From assembly GCF_030272615.1 (NCBI RefSeq), contig NC_081405.1, positions 577,255,752 to 577,319,751 of the forward strand: a stretch of 64,000 nt of DNA. Direction: 5' to 3'. The position numbers were made by a program, and so were the translations under genes. This stretch comes from Cryptomeria japonica (lineage: Eukaryota; Streptophyta; Pinopsida; Cupressales; Cupressaceae). How positions within the stretch are numbered: the first letter of the stretch is position 1; each line of letters opens with the position of its first letter. This document shows, one piece after another, positions 1 through 10,959 of this stretch. The notes under the pieces were generated by a model that did no database searches, had not been told where the DNA came from, and was given only the letters and a program-made list of their open reading frames with translations.

Positions 1-690
1 TGCCCATATCTTCTGGGGGATATGGAAAGAGAGTAATAATAGAATATTCTAAAATGATATTAACACCTTTGAAGTGGTGTGGGTCAATATAAAAAATAAC
101 TATGTTGAGAATATGATGGCCAGGGGGGTGCATTGTTGTAGCAATAAGGAGGACTTTGAGGTTCTCAAAAGATAGAATATCCCAGCCTTTTTGGGCTCCA
201 ACATCAACCAAATCAATAAAATATTGTGTTGTTGGTAGTCCTTTCCCCCTAATAATTGATTTAAGGCCAACATTGATGGTGTGGCGAAAGGAAATGTGAG
301 ACCTGCTAGTTGTGGTGGTGTTATCTAAAATGGGGCTAGCTTTTACACTAGGGCGGTTGCCTATCCCTTGGAAATTCAGACCAATGATCTCACAGAATCT
401 ATGGGCGCCCTTCAATCAATTAAATTAGCCTTTAACTTAGGGGTCAAAATGCTATGGTTGGAAGGCAAATCTAAAAATATTTACTAATTAGCTTCTAAGT
501 AAACATCAACCTTCGTGGACTACCGAAAACATCATTTATTCTGGAAGGGAGTTTCTTCAAGGGTTTAAAAAATGCCATATTTCTCATGTTTATAGAGAGG
601 CTAATAGGAGTGCTGACTTGGCTGCCAATGTGGCACATGATGTCTTAACTTATGAAAAATTGTATGGTAAGAAGGGTTAGATTTGAAATC
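1..690 (+). pseudogene. LINE ORF2 C-terminal RNase H domain, decayed
   Basis: Pieces of translation in several frames read as the RNase H tail of a plant L1-type LINE. An IFWGIWKESNNRIF-like linker lies at the start, KANIDGVAKGN (the F/I-N-x-DG core holding the first catalytic Asp) is near 265-300, LGVKMLWLEGKS is near 440-470, and ISHVYREANRSADLAANVAHD is near 575-640, holding the last catalytic Asp. Numerous stops and frame changes show it is dead. The 5' part of this LINE lies outside the window. The same domain order occurs in the LINE at 44.15-44.9 kb on the minus strand. The family assignment is firm; the exact boundaries are not. Confidence 0.75.
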
Positions 691-919
691 AGTTCTCGAG
701 GTGTAAGGAGAAGTCCTAGTAGCAAGAGCTAGTTTTGTAGGCAGCCGAGAAGGAGGTACAGTAATCAATGCAGGTTCACTTTGCATGCTTTATGGGTATT
801 TTTCTCCCACTTGAACAATAGCATCAAAAACTTCTACATATTTTGGTGGATTTCTCACAGAAAGTTTGTAGCGAAGAAAGGTATCAATTGGGAATTACAA
901 ACAATTGACATCAATATCA

Positions 920-2659
920 TTATGGAAAAAGAAAGAGAATAGAGGCTACCACCATTGATAAATGGAAGAGTCATCCACAAGTCTAGGTGGTTCTTCAAGC
1001 TTCAAAGATTGTGGATTTCATGGAGTGCATGTAGGAGAAACAACCTGAAATTATGAGAATCTCCAAGAAGAGATGGAACAAAGGTACGTTAACCTTGGGC
1101 AATAGGAAGGTCAAGGTGACTGAAACTATGATTGTGGAGGCAACAAATCTTTTGATATACGACATCAAGTTCTATAGGGACAAAAAGATTTCAGACACTA
1201 CTGTGAAGAAATTTCTGAAGGATGAGGAGGAGAAAGCTAGATCGGTGAAGGGTAGCCATACCTACTTCTCGCCAAAGGTAATTAAATTAATTTGGTGAAA
1301 AGTTTTTCTTGCTATAATGAAATTTATCACACTCGATGGTAGATACACTAGGGTTTATAACTACCATTTTGTCTTACTTAATCACTTTAGGTATAAAGAT
1401 AAAATTTATATTCCATATTATCTATTTTGTGCCCTTAATGCGGGGATCAAGGATGCTATATCCAACCCTAGTACCAACCCAGCAATGCATGAAGGTTTGA
1501 TGGTGATTCTGTATGATCACATCAAGAACGCTACCATTCAGTTGAATATAGCTGAGGTCTCTGAGTCGGAAGAGGATTTCGATGACTTTAATGATGAGGA
1601 AGGTGAAGGATATGACATAGAAGCCGAAACAGAGGATGATCCCAAAATTCTTGGGTCGAGCAAGAAAAATAGAAAAAAAAAGCATGGGAAACAAAATAAA
1701 GGATTGGCCAAAAAGAAGCAAAGAGGGGAGGATGAGGATAGCTGGTATGAGGAGGATAATGAGACTGACAATGACATGGATACTGAAAGTGAGGAGATGC
1801 AAACTCTCATGAACCAGAAGCAGAAAAAGAAGACTCCTAAAACTAAGGATGTGGGTACAAGGACCGGTCACCTCTCATGACTGAGTCTAAGGATAAGGGC
1901 TTGATGGGGGAGGATATGGCCATGAAAGAAGATCAGAGCTCTGATGTCAGGGAGGTGGGACTGGAAGTGAATCTTGAAACCACTGGTGACAAGACCCAAG
2001 AAGAGCATCACCTGGATATTGACCTTTGCATCAATAATGGCATGGAAAGCTTCAAACAGGTGCTCCTCTGGATGCATAAGGAAATTGCTGACATTAAAAC
2101 CAAGCAAGCTTAGGAAGCTGGGAAAATTGTGACTTTACAAGGTTTAGGCTCAGGAAAGTTCAAGTCCCTCCCAGATTGTCTCAATGGGCTTACCAAAGCT
2201 ATTGGTAATGTAGAGGAGATTATCAATGCTAAACAAAATATTTTTCTTATCCTAGAGAACAGAGCAGGGGCCACTAAAAAAAGACTTGATGGGGTTGAGA
2301 ACACACTCAACAAAATAGGTGAGAAAAGTCATAAGATTCTTAAGACTGCCTCGGCTAGTATGAAGGCTCTTATCAATAAGCTGGAGAATAACCATGGGGA
2401 TAAGGTTATGGTGAGCATTATTGATGTAAAGGACGACACCCCAAATGATAAGGAAACAGGGCTTGGGAGAAGAATGCGAGCGAGAACTAAAATTATGCAA
2501 AGCCACAACAAGGAAATTGAGTATATCAAGCAAGCAACTGATAATATGGAACAACTAGAGCTGGAAGCTGCTGAAATGCTTCAAAACTTGTTTGTTGGCA
2601 TTTTGTTCGTCAGCTATTCTTTCTTAGTGTGTTGTCTTTTGTGTTTTGCTACGCTTTGA
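920..2659 (+). pseudogene. Uncharacterised ORF downstream of LINE RNase H (acidic linker and coiled coil)
   Basis: A long reading frame of about 570 codons follows the LINE RNase H on the same strand. The main blocks are 1053-1298 and 1317-1880 (same frame, separated by one TGA), then, after a frameshift near 1877, 1877-2113 and 2129-2659 (same frame, one TAG). In-frame similarity seems to extend upstream to about 920, with further stops. The N-terminal half (FITLDGRYTRVYNYHF, LHEGL-type motif) looks like the DNA-element-associated domain of many plant hypothetical proteins (PF20167-like; my recollection, not searched). A strongly acidic stretch, lysine-rich patches and a helical coiled-coil-like C-terminus (2129-2560) follow, ending in a hydrophobic tail. 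The position directly after RNase H suggests it belongs to the LINE as a third ORF. No function can be assigned. Confidence 0.5.
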
Positions 2660-3320
2660 TGTAAATCTTTTGATCTTTTGGCTATAATGGGTTTCAGGGC
2701 CCCATCAAAACCTGTTTTCCCATATTAAAAAACTAACACTTTTTTGGTATTAATATTCAACTCAAAAGAAAGAATATTACTGCTATTTTTTATATGCATA
2801 TGCTTTTGATTAAGATAAGTAAGATTTTGAAAGGGTCAAATCCTTGAACCATAAAAAGGATACAAAAAGAAACCTAAGGAAACACAAACAAATAGCCAAC
2901 CTATTGGTTTAAGAAGTGTTCCAAATCAATTTTCTTTTTCAAAATGACAAAATTGTTTTCCCGGGAATATTCACAATAGCATTTACATCTCCACTTGCAA
3001 ACCTCAAACTTTTGAGAGAGGCATTGAAGGATAATATACATATGTTATACCAATGTTATTTAATTACCAAAAACAAATGATACCACAAAATGGCAAACCA
3101 ATAGTTTCATAAGAATCCCAAATGTAATGCCTTCCATTGTTTGTTTATATATTTTAAAAATGAATGGTTAATTGAAGAAGAATAGTGAGGTCAAATTTTA
3201 CATTACTTCTATTATAATATTCTTGTTTTCTTAATCGTAATTTCTTATTTGATTACCATAAACGTGATTCTATGGGTCTGTAGTATCACAGAACCCTACA
3301 ATTATAAATTATTTATATAT
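2660..3320. other. LINE 3' tail and AT-rich spacer
   Basis: About 2660-2740 contains a T-rich stretch and a GGGTTTCAGGGCCCC block followed by an A-rich run, which would suit the 3' untranslated end of the LINE. The rest is AT-rich; I see no gene or repeat in it. Confidence 0.35.
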
Positions 3321-3323
3321 TTT

Positions 3324-4060
3324 ATAGGTATTCTCTCCGTGGTTGCAGTATACGAGATCCTCTCCTTTGCACTAAGCCTTGCTCCACCCCTTCCACACCT
3401 ACGAAATTCAGGTGGTTCGCATGATCTTCGAGTATTTGCATTAGGACAACTCCTGTTAACATATATTTAATAGGTATCCTTTGTGTGCTTGTAGTGACAG
3501 GAGATCCTCTTCTTTGCACTAAGCCTTGATCGACCTCTTCTACGCCTACGAGATTCAGACGGTACATATGATCTTCTAGTTTTTGCATTAGGATAACTGC
3601 TGCTAATATATATTTTATAGGTATCATCTCTGTGGTTGCAGTGACAGTAGATAATCTTCTTTGCACCAAGCCTTGATCCATCTCTTCTACACCTACAAGA
3701 TTGAGGTTCTACGCATGATCTTCGATTTTTTTCATTAGGACGACTTCTGTTAACATATATTTCATAGGTATCCCCTCTGTGGTTGCAGTCATGGGGGATC
3801 CTTTTCTTTGCGGTAATCCTTGAGTCACCACTTCTACGCCTATGAGATTGAGGTGGTATGCACGATCTTGGAGATTTTTCATTAGGATAGCTCGTGTCAA
3901 CATAAATTTTATATGTATCATTTCGGTAGTTGAAGTGAGAAGAGACCTTCTTCCTAGGATTATCCCTTGATCCACCTCTTCTATGCCTACGAGTTTGACG
4001 TCGTACACATGATCTTGGAGTTTTTCCAGTAGAACAACTCCTGTTAACATATTGATCATC
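3324..4060 (-). repeat. Tandem 147-bp coding repeat, five units
   Basis: The ATAGGTATC-type block recurs at 3324, 3470, 3617, 3764 and 3911, spacings 146, 147, 147 and 147. A multiple of three keeps the repeats in frame as 49-residue units; the terminal 146-bp unit is frameshifted and lies beyond the stop at 3467, so the last unit is no longer translated. Confidence 0.85.
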
Positions 4061-4444
4061 TGGATCTTCAAATTCATTATCACAACGTTTTGGCAACTCA
4101 AATTCTTCCCTATTAACATAGCCAACCGAAACTGACGACCTTGGAATTCTCGGCGCAAATTGTGACTGTTGCCGTTCGCCTAATAAAACACGTAAATCGT
4201 CCAGGTTGTCGCAGATGTTTTCTAATGGTTCATTAAACGTACTCTTTGCACGGGTAGATATGTAGGCATTTTCGAATAAGTAGTTACGTAAACTGTGATA
4301 TTCAGTTTCTAGTTTACCTGACTCTTCTTTTAAGGCAAGCACACGGTCGCTAAGATCATCCAAACACTGGTGAAATGATTGTAAAATGTTGTCCTCTTCC
4401 CGCTGCCTCTGCTCCATTTCATATAAAATCTGCTCATCGGCCAT
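3467..4444 (-). CDS. Unrecognised coiled-coil protein with tandem 49-residue repeats (copy 1)
   Basis: An uninterrupted 325-residue frame starts at the ATG at 4444, which also begins the shared MADEQI motif of copies 2 and 4. Residues 1-70 are acidic, Gln/Glu-rich and heptad-like, predicted coiled coil. A conserved ICDNLDDLRVLL block (about 80-92) and an ELPKRC...FEDPDDQYVNR block follow. The C-terminal half is built of near-identical 49-residue repeats, each with DTYKIYVN, YPNEK, RRSC, PPxSRRRR and AKKRI elements, very basic (RRRRGRSR), possibly nucleic-acid binding or nuclear. Degenerate C/H residues (for example CHCNHRDD) recall a decayed CCHC knuckle. No named family is recognised. Related to the genes at 13.5, 53.2 and 57.9 kb, but more diverged and inverted. 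The open frame despite divergence suggests past coding constraint. Confidence 0.6.
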   Translation of the reverse strand: MADEQILYEMEQRQREEDNILQSFHQCLDDLSDRVLALKEESGKLETEYHSLRNYLFENAYISTRAKSTFNEPLENICDNLDDLRVLLGERQQSQFAPRIPRSSVSVGYVNREEFELPKRCDNEFEDPDDQYVNRSCSTGKTPRSCVRRQTRRHRRGGSRDNPRKKVSSHFNYRNDTYKIYVDTSYPNEKSPRSCIPPQSHRRRSGDSRITAKKRIPHDCNHRGDTYEIYVNRSRPNEKNRRSCVEPQSCRCRRDGSRLGAKKIIYCHCNHRDDTYKIYISSSYPNAKTRRSYVPSESRRRRRGRSRLSAKKRISCHYKHTKDTY

Positions 4445-4720
4445 GTTTTGGCTCTGCCTCAATACTTGTACAGCGATGATACAAGTTCTAGTTCTAATTG
4501 GTATGATAATTCTGGACTTCTCTGCCCTCTTTATCTATCTCTCGAAGGGGTTTATTGGAGATTGAAGAGGTATATTATGCGTGTCGCTTCAACTTTTGGA
4601 TTATTAAGGGAACTAAATAGAACCAAAAATAACGAAAATAATGGTAAGCGTGGCTGCTACTTAGCATACATAATAACAATAATTACTAAATCTTTGCAAA
4701 TGCATGGCTTGTCAGCAAAA
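4445..4720 (-). promoter_or_regulatory. Conserved 5' flank of repeat-protein gene copy 1
   Basis: Read on minus, this flank matches the region before the ATG of copies 2 and 4: AGATTTAGTAATTA, CCACGCTTACCAT and an ATATACCTCTT box occur in the same order, and about 60 bp before the ATG the sequence is conserved at codon level (IRTRTxII.VQVLRQ). It is therefore the likely 5' leader/promoter or an upstream coding exon. No clear TATA box is singled out. Confidence 0.4.
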
Positions 4721-5037
4721 CTGCTTTTCAGTGATACCATTTTAAAATAAAAGATTTTTTAGAAATTAAAATATAATAAATATTTTATTTTAATTAATCA
4801 ATTGGGATAATCAAAGGTACATCTTGTATATTTAGATGTTTCCCATTTTAAGAGCTCTGATGAGTCTTTCAAATTAATTGAAACTGTGTAAAAATTAACA
4901 GTTATAGTAGACTATTATATGATTTATAAGTTGTGCTGTTTACATTCTACTTGAACAATTGTAAAATTATAGATGAGTATTAAAATATTTTTATATTATT
5001 AATAGTGAAAGCTGTATATTCATTTATTTATTAGAAG

Positions 5038-5275
5038 TGTTAATTAAATAAGAACAAATAAAATGAAGACAAAATCAGATATGAAAACGTAAACCAGATC
5101 AAGCACGAAACACAAGATTTATAGTGGTTCGCCATAAAGGTTGTGTCCACTCTCAACCAGAGAATGTCTTTATTCACAGTTACCCGATACATCAAATACA
5201 ACATATACACTCATTGAAGAGTCTGGGAGAAGAAGAAAGGAATAGTCACAACTGTTAGAGTTCACATTATCAACA
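5038..5275 (-). repeat. Short LTR (minus orientation), one copy seen
   Basis: Read on minus this 238-bp stretch starts TGTTGATAATGTG and ends TTAATTAACA (TG...CA). Immediately before its start is a purine-rich AAGTGGGAGAT tract (5276-5286) that would serve as polypurine tract. It contains a GTGGTTCGCC-type block seen in plant Copia LTRs. No partner LTR is found in the window, so it is a truncated element or a 3' LTR remnant. The 250 bp beyond the PPT (5288-5545) have no recognisable domain. Confidence 0.5.
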
Positions 5276-5544
5276 ATCTCCCACTTGAAATTCAACCCAT
5301 ACAACTACGAACAATGATATCCCCTGCATTTTTATGCTTAATCTCATATTGTGAGCCCTGTACTGGAGAATTTTAACTTCTCACTAATCTATTAACGGAC
5401 ACTTTGAATTAATCTTCTCCAAGTTAAATCTGAATTAATAAAACTTAATAACTGAATATCATCAACAAAACACTGCTTGTATGTAAACTCATGCCCTCTG
5501 AATATACATTTTTGATGTATGTGACAATCCCGACTTTTATCCTC

Positions 5545-5705
5545 TTTGCTAAATTTAGCAAAACACTTATCTTCATCCTACCCCAAATCTACACCTCCCA
5601 TGTAACTTCCAATATTTGTTACTAGGACACCTTTAGAGTCTTCAGGAACTTCTGTTTGAATGTCGACAACCTCGAGATGAATTTTATATTCATATACAAC
5701 TTTGC
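5545..5705 (-). pseudogene. Diacylglycerol kinase accessory-domain fragment
   Basis: The minus frame reads VEVPEDS-like then KGVLVTNIGSYMGGVDL, which matches the highly conserved plant DGK accessory/catalytic region (PEDxEGVLVxNIGSYMGGVDLW). One in-frame TAG follows GGVDLG, and the continuation (KFSKEDKSRD) has diverged. Only about 50 codons remain, so this is a captured or residual exon of a host lipid-signalling kinase gene, not a functional gene. It lies just outside the Copia-1 5' LTR and has the same orientation as the PPR-like fragment across the insertion at 10.97-11.19 kb. Confidence 0.6.
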
Positions 5706-5803
5706 CTTGACAGAGCCTCAATAAAAGACTTTGAATTTTCAGTATAAGTATAACATTTGGTATATTGTATTGTTTTATAGAAGGGTGGGCCTAGGGTACA
5801 TTC

Positions 5804-6282
5804 TATTAGAAAACTAATTTTTTTCATCATGCAGTTAATTTCTCCCACCATGTAGTCAGCCAAAAACTAAATTGCATGATACTTAGATTCTCATGCATAC
5901 TTAGCATGCAATAGCTTTTTGTTTTACACATGTAATAAAATGGTCGTCAGTTTTGTATCCATGCATGCATGCATTATAGAGGAGTTAGTTACTACCATAA
6001 AAGCTATCAAGGTAGACAATTTAGTTTACATATTTTGTATTTAATTATTTCTCCATGTAGCTGAGACTTTTGCATGTATAGTTTCCACCATAAAACTGTT
6101 ACCTTTGCATGACTTGGCTAATTAATAGATAGATAATCTATAAAGATGACGAATCCTCTATAAATAAGAAGTTGTTGTAATCAATTCTATGTATGACTAA
6201 TAAAAAGATTAGTTTTTTCTATTTGTTGTAGCATGTTTGTTTTTAGTTTTATTTTTTGTTATATTTTTCATCTCTACCTTCA
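5804..6282 (+). repeat. Copia-1 5' LTR
   Basis: 479 bp, starting TATTAG (TG mutated to TA) and ending CCTTCA. It matches 10459-10957 and the Copia-2 LTR pieces at 21.2, 31.8 and 51.6 kb along its length, and contains ATGCATGCATGCAT palindromic repeats near 5963. Confidence 0.85.
6159..6166 (+). promoter_or_regulatory. LTR TATA box (TATAAATA)
   Basis: CTCTATAAATAAG in the 5' LTR is the probable core promoter. The 3' LTR copy is mutated (CTATTAATAATA). In Copia-2 the same box was split by the Gypsy insertion at 21590/31825. Confidence 0.6.
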
Positions 6283-6286
6283 AAAT

Positions 6287-6298
6287 TGGTATCAAAGC
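6287..6298 (+). other. Copia-1 primer binding site (initiator tRNA-Met type)
   Basis: TGGTATCAAAGC lies 4 bases after the 5' LTR and matches the plant Copia tRNA-iMet site TGGTATCAGAGC with one change. Confidence 0.8.
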
Positions 6299-6381
6299 TA
6301 AGGCTAAATGTTTGTGCAAATCTGAGTTATTTTTTGGTTTAGAATTTTTCTAAGAGAGAAAGGAGATTGTTGTAGCGAGTC

Positions 6382-7320
6382 ATGGCAACAAATAGTGGTC
6401 AAATTCAGCCTTAAATACTAATTTTCAATGGTAAGAATTATGAGTTTTGGGCAATTAAAATGAAGACTTCATTTTTCTCACAAGATATTTGGGATTTGGT
6501 AGAGAAAGGTTTTGTAGAACCACGAGATGAAGAAGCCTATCAGAGATCACAACAAGCAGAAAAAGATCAACTTAGAGATAATAGAAAAAAGGATGCAAAA
6601 GCCCTATTTTTAATTCAGCAAGAAATGGACAAGTCAATCTTTCCTAAGGTTTCACCAGCAACAAGATCAAAGAAAGCATGAGAGATTCTAGAGGCATCCT
6701 ATCAAGGTAATATGAAGGTGAAAGTGGCTAAACTACAATCTCTTCGGAGAAAATTTTGAAAATTTGGGAATTAAAGAATCTGAGTCTGTAGACCAATTTA
6801 TGAATCAAGTATTGAATGTTGTGAGTCAAAATAGATCTAATGGAGGAGAATTAAGAGATTGAAAGGTGATAGAAAAAATTCTCAGGAGTTTGCCTAGTAA
6901 ATTTGACTCTATAGTTGCAGCAATTGAAGAATCACAAGATTTGTCACAGCTATGAGTAGATGAGTTAATGGGTTCTATATTTACACATGAATCAAGATTG
7001 AATAGAAACAACAATACCTCTTTTGAGAAATTTTTTAGAGCATAGGGTTCATCAAGAAAAGGAAGAGGAAGAGGCGGAGGTGGACAGATTAATACAGATC
7101 AAGGAGAAATGACCAATCAATATTAATTTCAATAATAGAGGATGAGGTAGAAACCAATCTAAAGAAAAATCACCAAAGTTTGATAAATCCAATATTCAAT
7201 GCTACTATTGTAAGAAATATGGCCATTTTGCATATAAATGTAGAAAGAAACAAGCAAAATTTGAGAAAACTACAGCAAAATATTCAGATTTATCTGATAA
7301 TAATTCAGGTAGTTTATTTA
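6382..7320 (+). pseudogene. gag: Copia-1 gag with CCHC zinc knuckle
   Basis: The start MATNSG (6382) is typical of the plant Copia Gag (UBN2 family): FNGKNYEFWAIKMKTSFFSQDIWDLVEKGF. The frame is broken by stops (for example after IQP, at 6679-6681 and 6760). An RG/GGG-rich linker (7050-7090) precedes the nucleocapsid knuckle CYYCKKYGHFAYKC at 7200-7241, which keeps all C/C/H/C ligands. Gag would form the particle and bind the genomic RNA; this copy cannot make an intact product. Confidence 0.8.
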
Positions 7321-7331
7321 TAACGTGAAAT

Positions 7332-8765
7332 GTGGCACAAGAAATCTCTAAGGATGTATGGTTTTTAGATAGTGGATGTACTAACCACATGATTGGTAAT
7401 AGAGAACTATTTTCTAATTTGGATGATTCTTTGAAATCTGAAAAAAACTTAGGAAACGATACTGTAGTATCTGTAATGGGGAAAGGTGTAATAAATGTGT
7501 TGACTAAAAATGGAGAAAAAAGGTTTATCCCTGATGTTTATTATGAGCCTGGATTAAAACACAATCTAATGAGTGTTGGTCAGTTAATCAAAAAATCATA
7601 CAAAGTTCTCTCTAGTAATGATATTTGCACAATCTTGGATAGAAATCCTAGTGATAGGTTGCTTGTCAATGTCCAAATGACCAAGAACCAGATGTTTCCC
7701 CTTCATATACATGGAATAGAGGAGGCTAATTTCAGGCAGAAATTTTAAACCAGACATGGCTCTGGCATTTGAGGTAGAGAAAAATTAATTTTGATGGCTT
7801 GAATTTATTGCAGAGGAAGAATATGGTAAATAGTTTGCCACCTATAATGCACCCTACTATTTCTTGTGAAAGTTGTATAATGTTAAAACAACACAGAGAA
7901 ATATTTCCTATAGGAAGTTCAAATAGAGAAAGAGTGCCTTTGGAGCTAGTCCACACTGATATATGTGGACCAATGCAAACCTCATCTTTAGGAGGAAGTC
8001 TATATTTTTTTATATTTATTGATGATTTCAGCATGAAAACTTGCATATATTTTTTGAAGGAGAAGTTTTATTCTTTCAATAAATTTAAGGAGTTCAAATC
8101 AATGGTAGAAAAACAAGGTGGACTCTTCATCAAGGTACTCAGATCTGATAGAGGTGGTGAATATAGTTCTAATGAATTTTTGGATTTTGCAGAGATCAGG
8201 GGATCAAGAAATAGTTCACAAAAAGGTACACACCACAGAAGAATAGTGTAGCAGAGATGAAAAACAAAACCATAGTAGAGATGGCAAGGAGTATGCTAAA
8301 AGCTAAAAATTTATATATGATTTTTGGGATGAAGTAGTAGCATGTGTTGTATACATTCTGGATAGAAGTCCTACAAAGAGTGTTAAAGACATAATCCCTC
8401 AAGAAGCATGGAGTGGTAAGAAATATTCTATGTCGAATCTAAGAATATTTGGATGTGTTGCATATGTTTTAGTTCCAACTACAATAAGGAGAAAATTGGA
8501 TGCTCAGAGTGAAAAATGTATTTTTATTCATTATAGCAAGCAGTCAAAATCTTATAGATTATATAACCCATTTTCAAAGAGAATGATTGCTAGCAGGGAT
8601 CTCATATCTATGGAGGAAGAAGCATTGGATGGAAATATTGATAGATTAGTCACAATTGGAGCAGCATTACCAAATAATGAAGAAGAACAAGAAGAGCTAG
8701 TTGATCAGCCAAATCAAGTAGGACTAAGTACTCCACCAAGAAATCTTGTGCGAGGTCAATCATAA
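7332..8765 (+). pseudogene. pol: Copia-1 protease and integrase, broken
   Basis: The protease keeps its WFLDSGCTNHM active site (about 7359-7391). Then follow the pre-integrase GPGLKHNLMSVGQL-like segment, a C-x2-C integrase zinc half (SCESC near 7860), and the integrase core with VHTDICGP (first Asp) near 7950 and LRSDRGGEY (second Asp) near 8135. A frame change after 8200 destroys the region around the catalytic Glu. The C-terminal integrase block FGCVAYVLVP...RKLD...CIFIHY (8430-8765) is readable in another frame. At least four stops or frameshifts are present. Confidence 0.8.
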
Positions 8766-8882
8766 AAACATGCAGAGCATCCCACTCCAAAATTAGGTAA
8801 TGAGACAACTCCTACATTTATTAAATCACAAGGTAAGAAAATGAGAAGCTTGAAAGAGATATATGAACAAGGTGAAGAATGA

Positions 8883-10451
8883 TTGGATTTTAGTTCAAAT
8901 TTTTCTTTATTCTCTCGTGATCCTATGTGTTTTGAAGAAACAATTAAGGAGGAACATTGGACCAAGGCCATGGATGAAGAAATTGATTCCATTGAAATAA
9001 ATCAGACGTGGGAGCTTGTTGATCTACCTGAAGGTAAAGATTGCATTGGTGTCAAATGGGTTTATAAAACCGAATTTAATGAAGGTAAAATTGATAAATA
9101 TAAGGTTAGATTAGTAGCAAAAGGTTATGCACAACAACATGGAATTGATTATACTGAAATATTTGCACCAGTTGCTAGGATTGATACAGTTAGAATGGTT
9201 TTAGCAATAGCTAAAATAATTGGTTTTTTTTCAAATGGATGTTAAATCTGCATTTTTTAATAGTTTTCTAGAAGAAGTGTATATGAAACAACCACTAGGT
9301 TATGAAGTGCATGGACATGAAGACAAGGTCTATAGATTGAAGAATGCACTCTATGGTCTCAAACATGCACCTAGAGCATGGAATAGCAGGATTGATTCAT
9401 ACATGACAAGCAATGGTTTCAGTAGAAGTAGTAATAAGCCCACTCTATACACAAAGATTAATAATGAAGGTCGGATTTTGATTGTGTGCTTATATGAATA
9501 TGATTTGATTTTCATTGGAAATTTGTATGTAGACAATTCTAAATTAGCAATGATGAAGGAATTTGAAATGACAGAATTGGGTTTGATGAGAAAGTTCTTA
9601 GGCATTGAGGTAGTTCAATTTGATAGAGGAATTTCTATTTGTCAATCTAAGTACGCCAAGGATGTATTGAGAAAGTTTAATATGTTGAATTCAAAACCAG
9701 CACCAACCCTAGTTGCAAAAGGAATAAAATTAAGTAGAGAGGACAAGGGGTCAAATATGTATCCAACTTTATTTAAGAGGCTTGCTAGAAGTCTCATGGA
9801 TCTCACAACTACAACGCCAGACATCACGTATAGTGTTAGTTTAATATCAAGATTTATGGAGTCACCAAAAGACTCACATTGGCAAGTTAGAAAGAGGATA
9901 TTGAGATATGTTGCAGGAACCAAGGGATGTGGAATTTTATATTGCACCACTAATGAGTTTGATTTGATTGGTTATATTGATATTGATTTTGTATGTAATA
10001 TTGATGATAGGAAGAGCACTTCTGGATATATCTTTCATTCTGATACATCTGCAATCTTATGGGCATCAAAGAAGCAGTTTATAGTGACCCTTTCATTAGC
10101 TAAAGCTGAATATGTAGCAGCCACATCAGCAACATGTCAAGCAATATGGATGTGGAGAATTTTGAAAGATCTATTGCATGCTCAAGAAGACTCTACACCA
10201 GTGTTCTGTCACAACAAATCAGCAATTGCATTATCAAAAAATCATGTTTTCAGCAAAGGAGCAAGCACATTGATACGAGATATCACGTCATCAAAGAATT
10301 GATCAACAATGGAGAAATCCATCTTGAATTCTACAAATCTGAAGATCAGTTAGCTGATATTTTTACTAAAGTACTATCTAGAAAAAACTTTGAATATCTA
10401 TGAGTTAGGTTTGGAATGATTGAAGCTAAAATTGTTAGTGGAAGAGATTAA
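8883..10451 (+). pseudogene. pol: Copia-1 reverse transcriptase and RNase H, mutated catalytic site
   Basis: The RT begins with W-x-AMDEEIDSI and WELVDLPEGK, followed by VKWVYKTEFNEGKIDKYKVR and RLVAKGYAQ. A frameshift in a T run near 9230 separates this from the second frame (QMDVKSAFFN, first catalytic Asp). The canonical YVDD is replaced by YEYD (near 9500), so the polymerase would be inactive even without frameshifts. RNase H follows (DRKSTSGY, AEYVAA, HNKSAI) with a frame change near 10240; it ends at the TAA at 10449-10451 just before the PPT. Confidence 0.85.
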
Positions 10452-10458
10452 GGAGGAA

Positions 10459-10957
10459 TGTAAGAAGACTGAGTTTTTTGATCATACAATTAATTTCTCC
10501 CACCATGCAGTCGGTCAAAACCTAAATTGCATGAAATTTAGATTCTCATGCATACTTAGCATGAAATAGTTTGTTGTTTTACGCATATAATAAAATGGTT
10601 GTCAATTTTGTATCCATGCATACATGCATGCTAGAGCAGTTAGTTACCACCATAAAAGCCTATAGGGTATACAATTTAGTTTGCAAATTTTGCAATTAAT
10701 TATTTCTCTATGCAGTTCAGACTTTTGCGTGCATAGTTTCCACCGTAGAACTGTTACCTTTCCATGACTTGGCTAATTAATAGATAGATATTCTAGAAGG
10801 ATGATGAATCCTCTATTAATAATAAGGTGCTGTCATCAGTTCTGTGTATGATTAATAAAAGGATTGTTTTTCTATTTGCTGTAGGAATATGAGCTTTGTG
10901 TTGTAGCATGTTTGTTTTTAGTTTTATTTTCTGCTATATTTTTCGTCTCTGCCTTTA
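10459..10957 (+). repeat. Copia-1 3' LTR
   Basis: Starts TGTAAGAAGACTG directly after the PPT (AAGGAGGAA at 10450-10458). It aligns with 5804-6282 and carries a roughly 22-bp extra stretch near 10883-10905. It ends CCTTTA just before TSD CATTC. Confidence 0.8.
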
Positions 10958-10959
10958 CA

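Noticed and set aside
1422-1871. 149-codon minus ORF opposite the LINE downstream ORF
   Set aside because: Antisense shadow of the acidic/lysine-rich plus frame.
3324-4060. CRISPR-like regular spacing
   Set aside because: Repeat period is 147 bp without unique spacers; units are coding and in frame.
3709-4158. 149-codon alternative minus frame across the 147-bp repeats
   Set aside because: Shift-frame shadow; repeats keep any frame open because 147 is divisible by three. The frame with ATG and copies elsewhere is 3467-4444.
5455-5545. Minus frame FRGHEFTYKQCFVDDIQLL as possible Copia RT (VDD)
   Set aside because: No surrounding RT motifs; the VDD is accidental.
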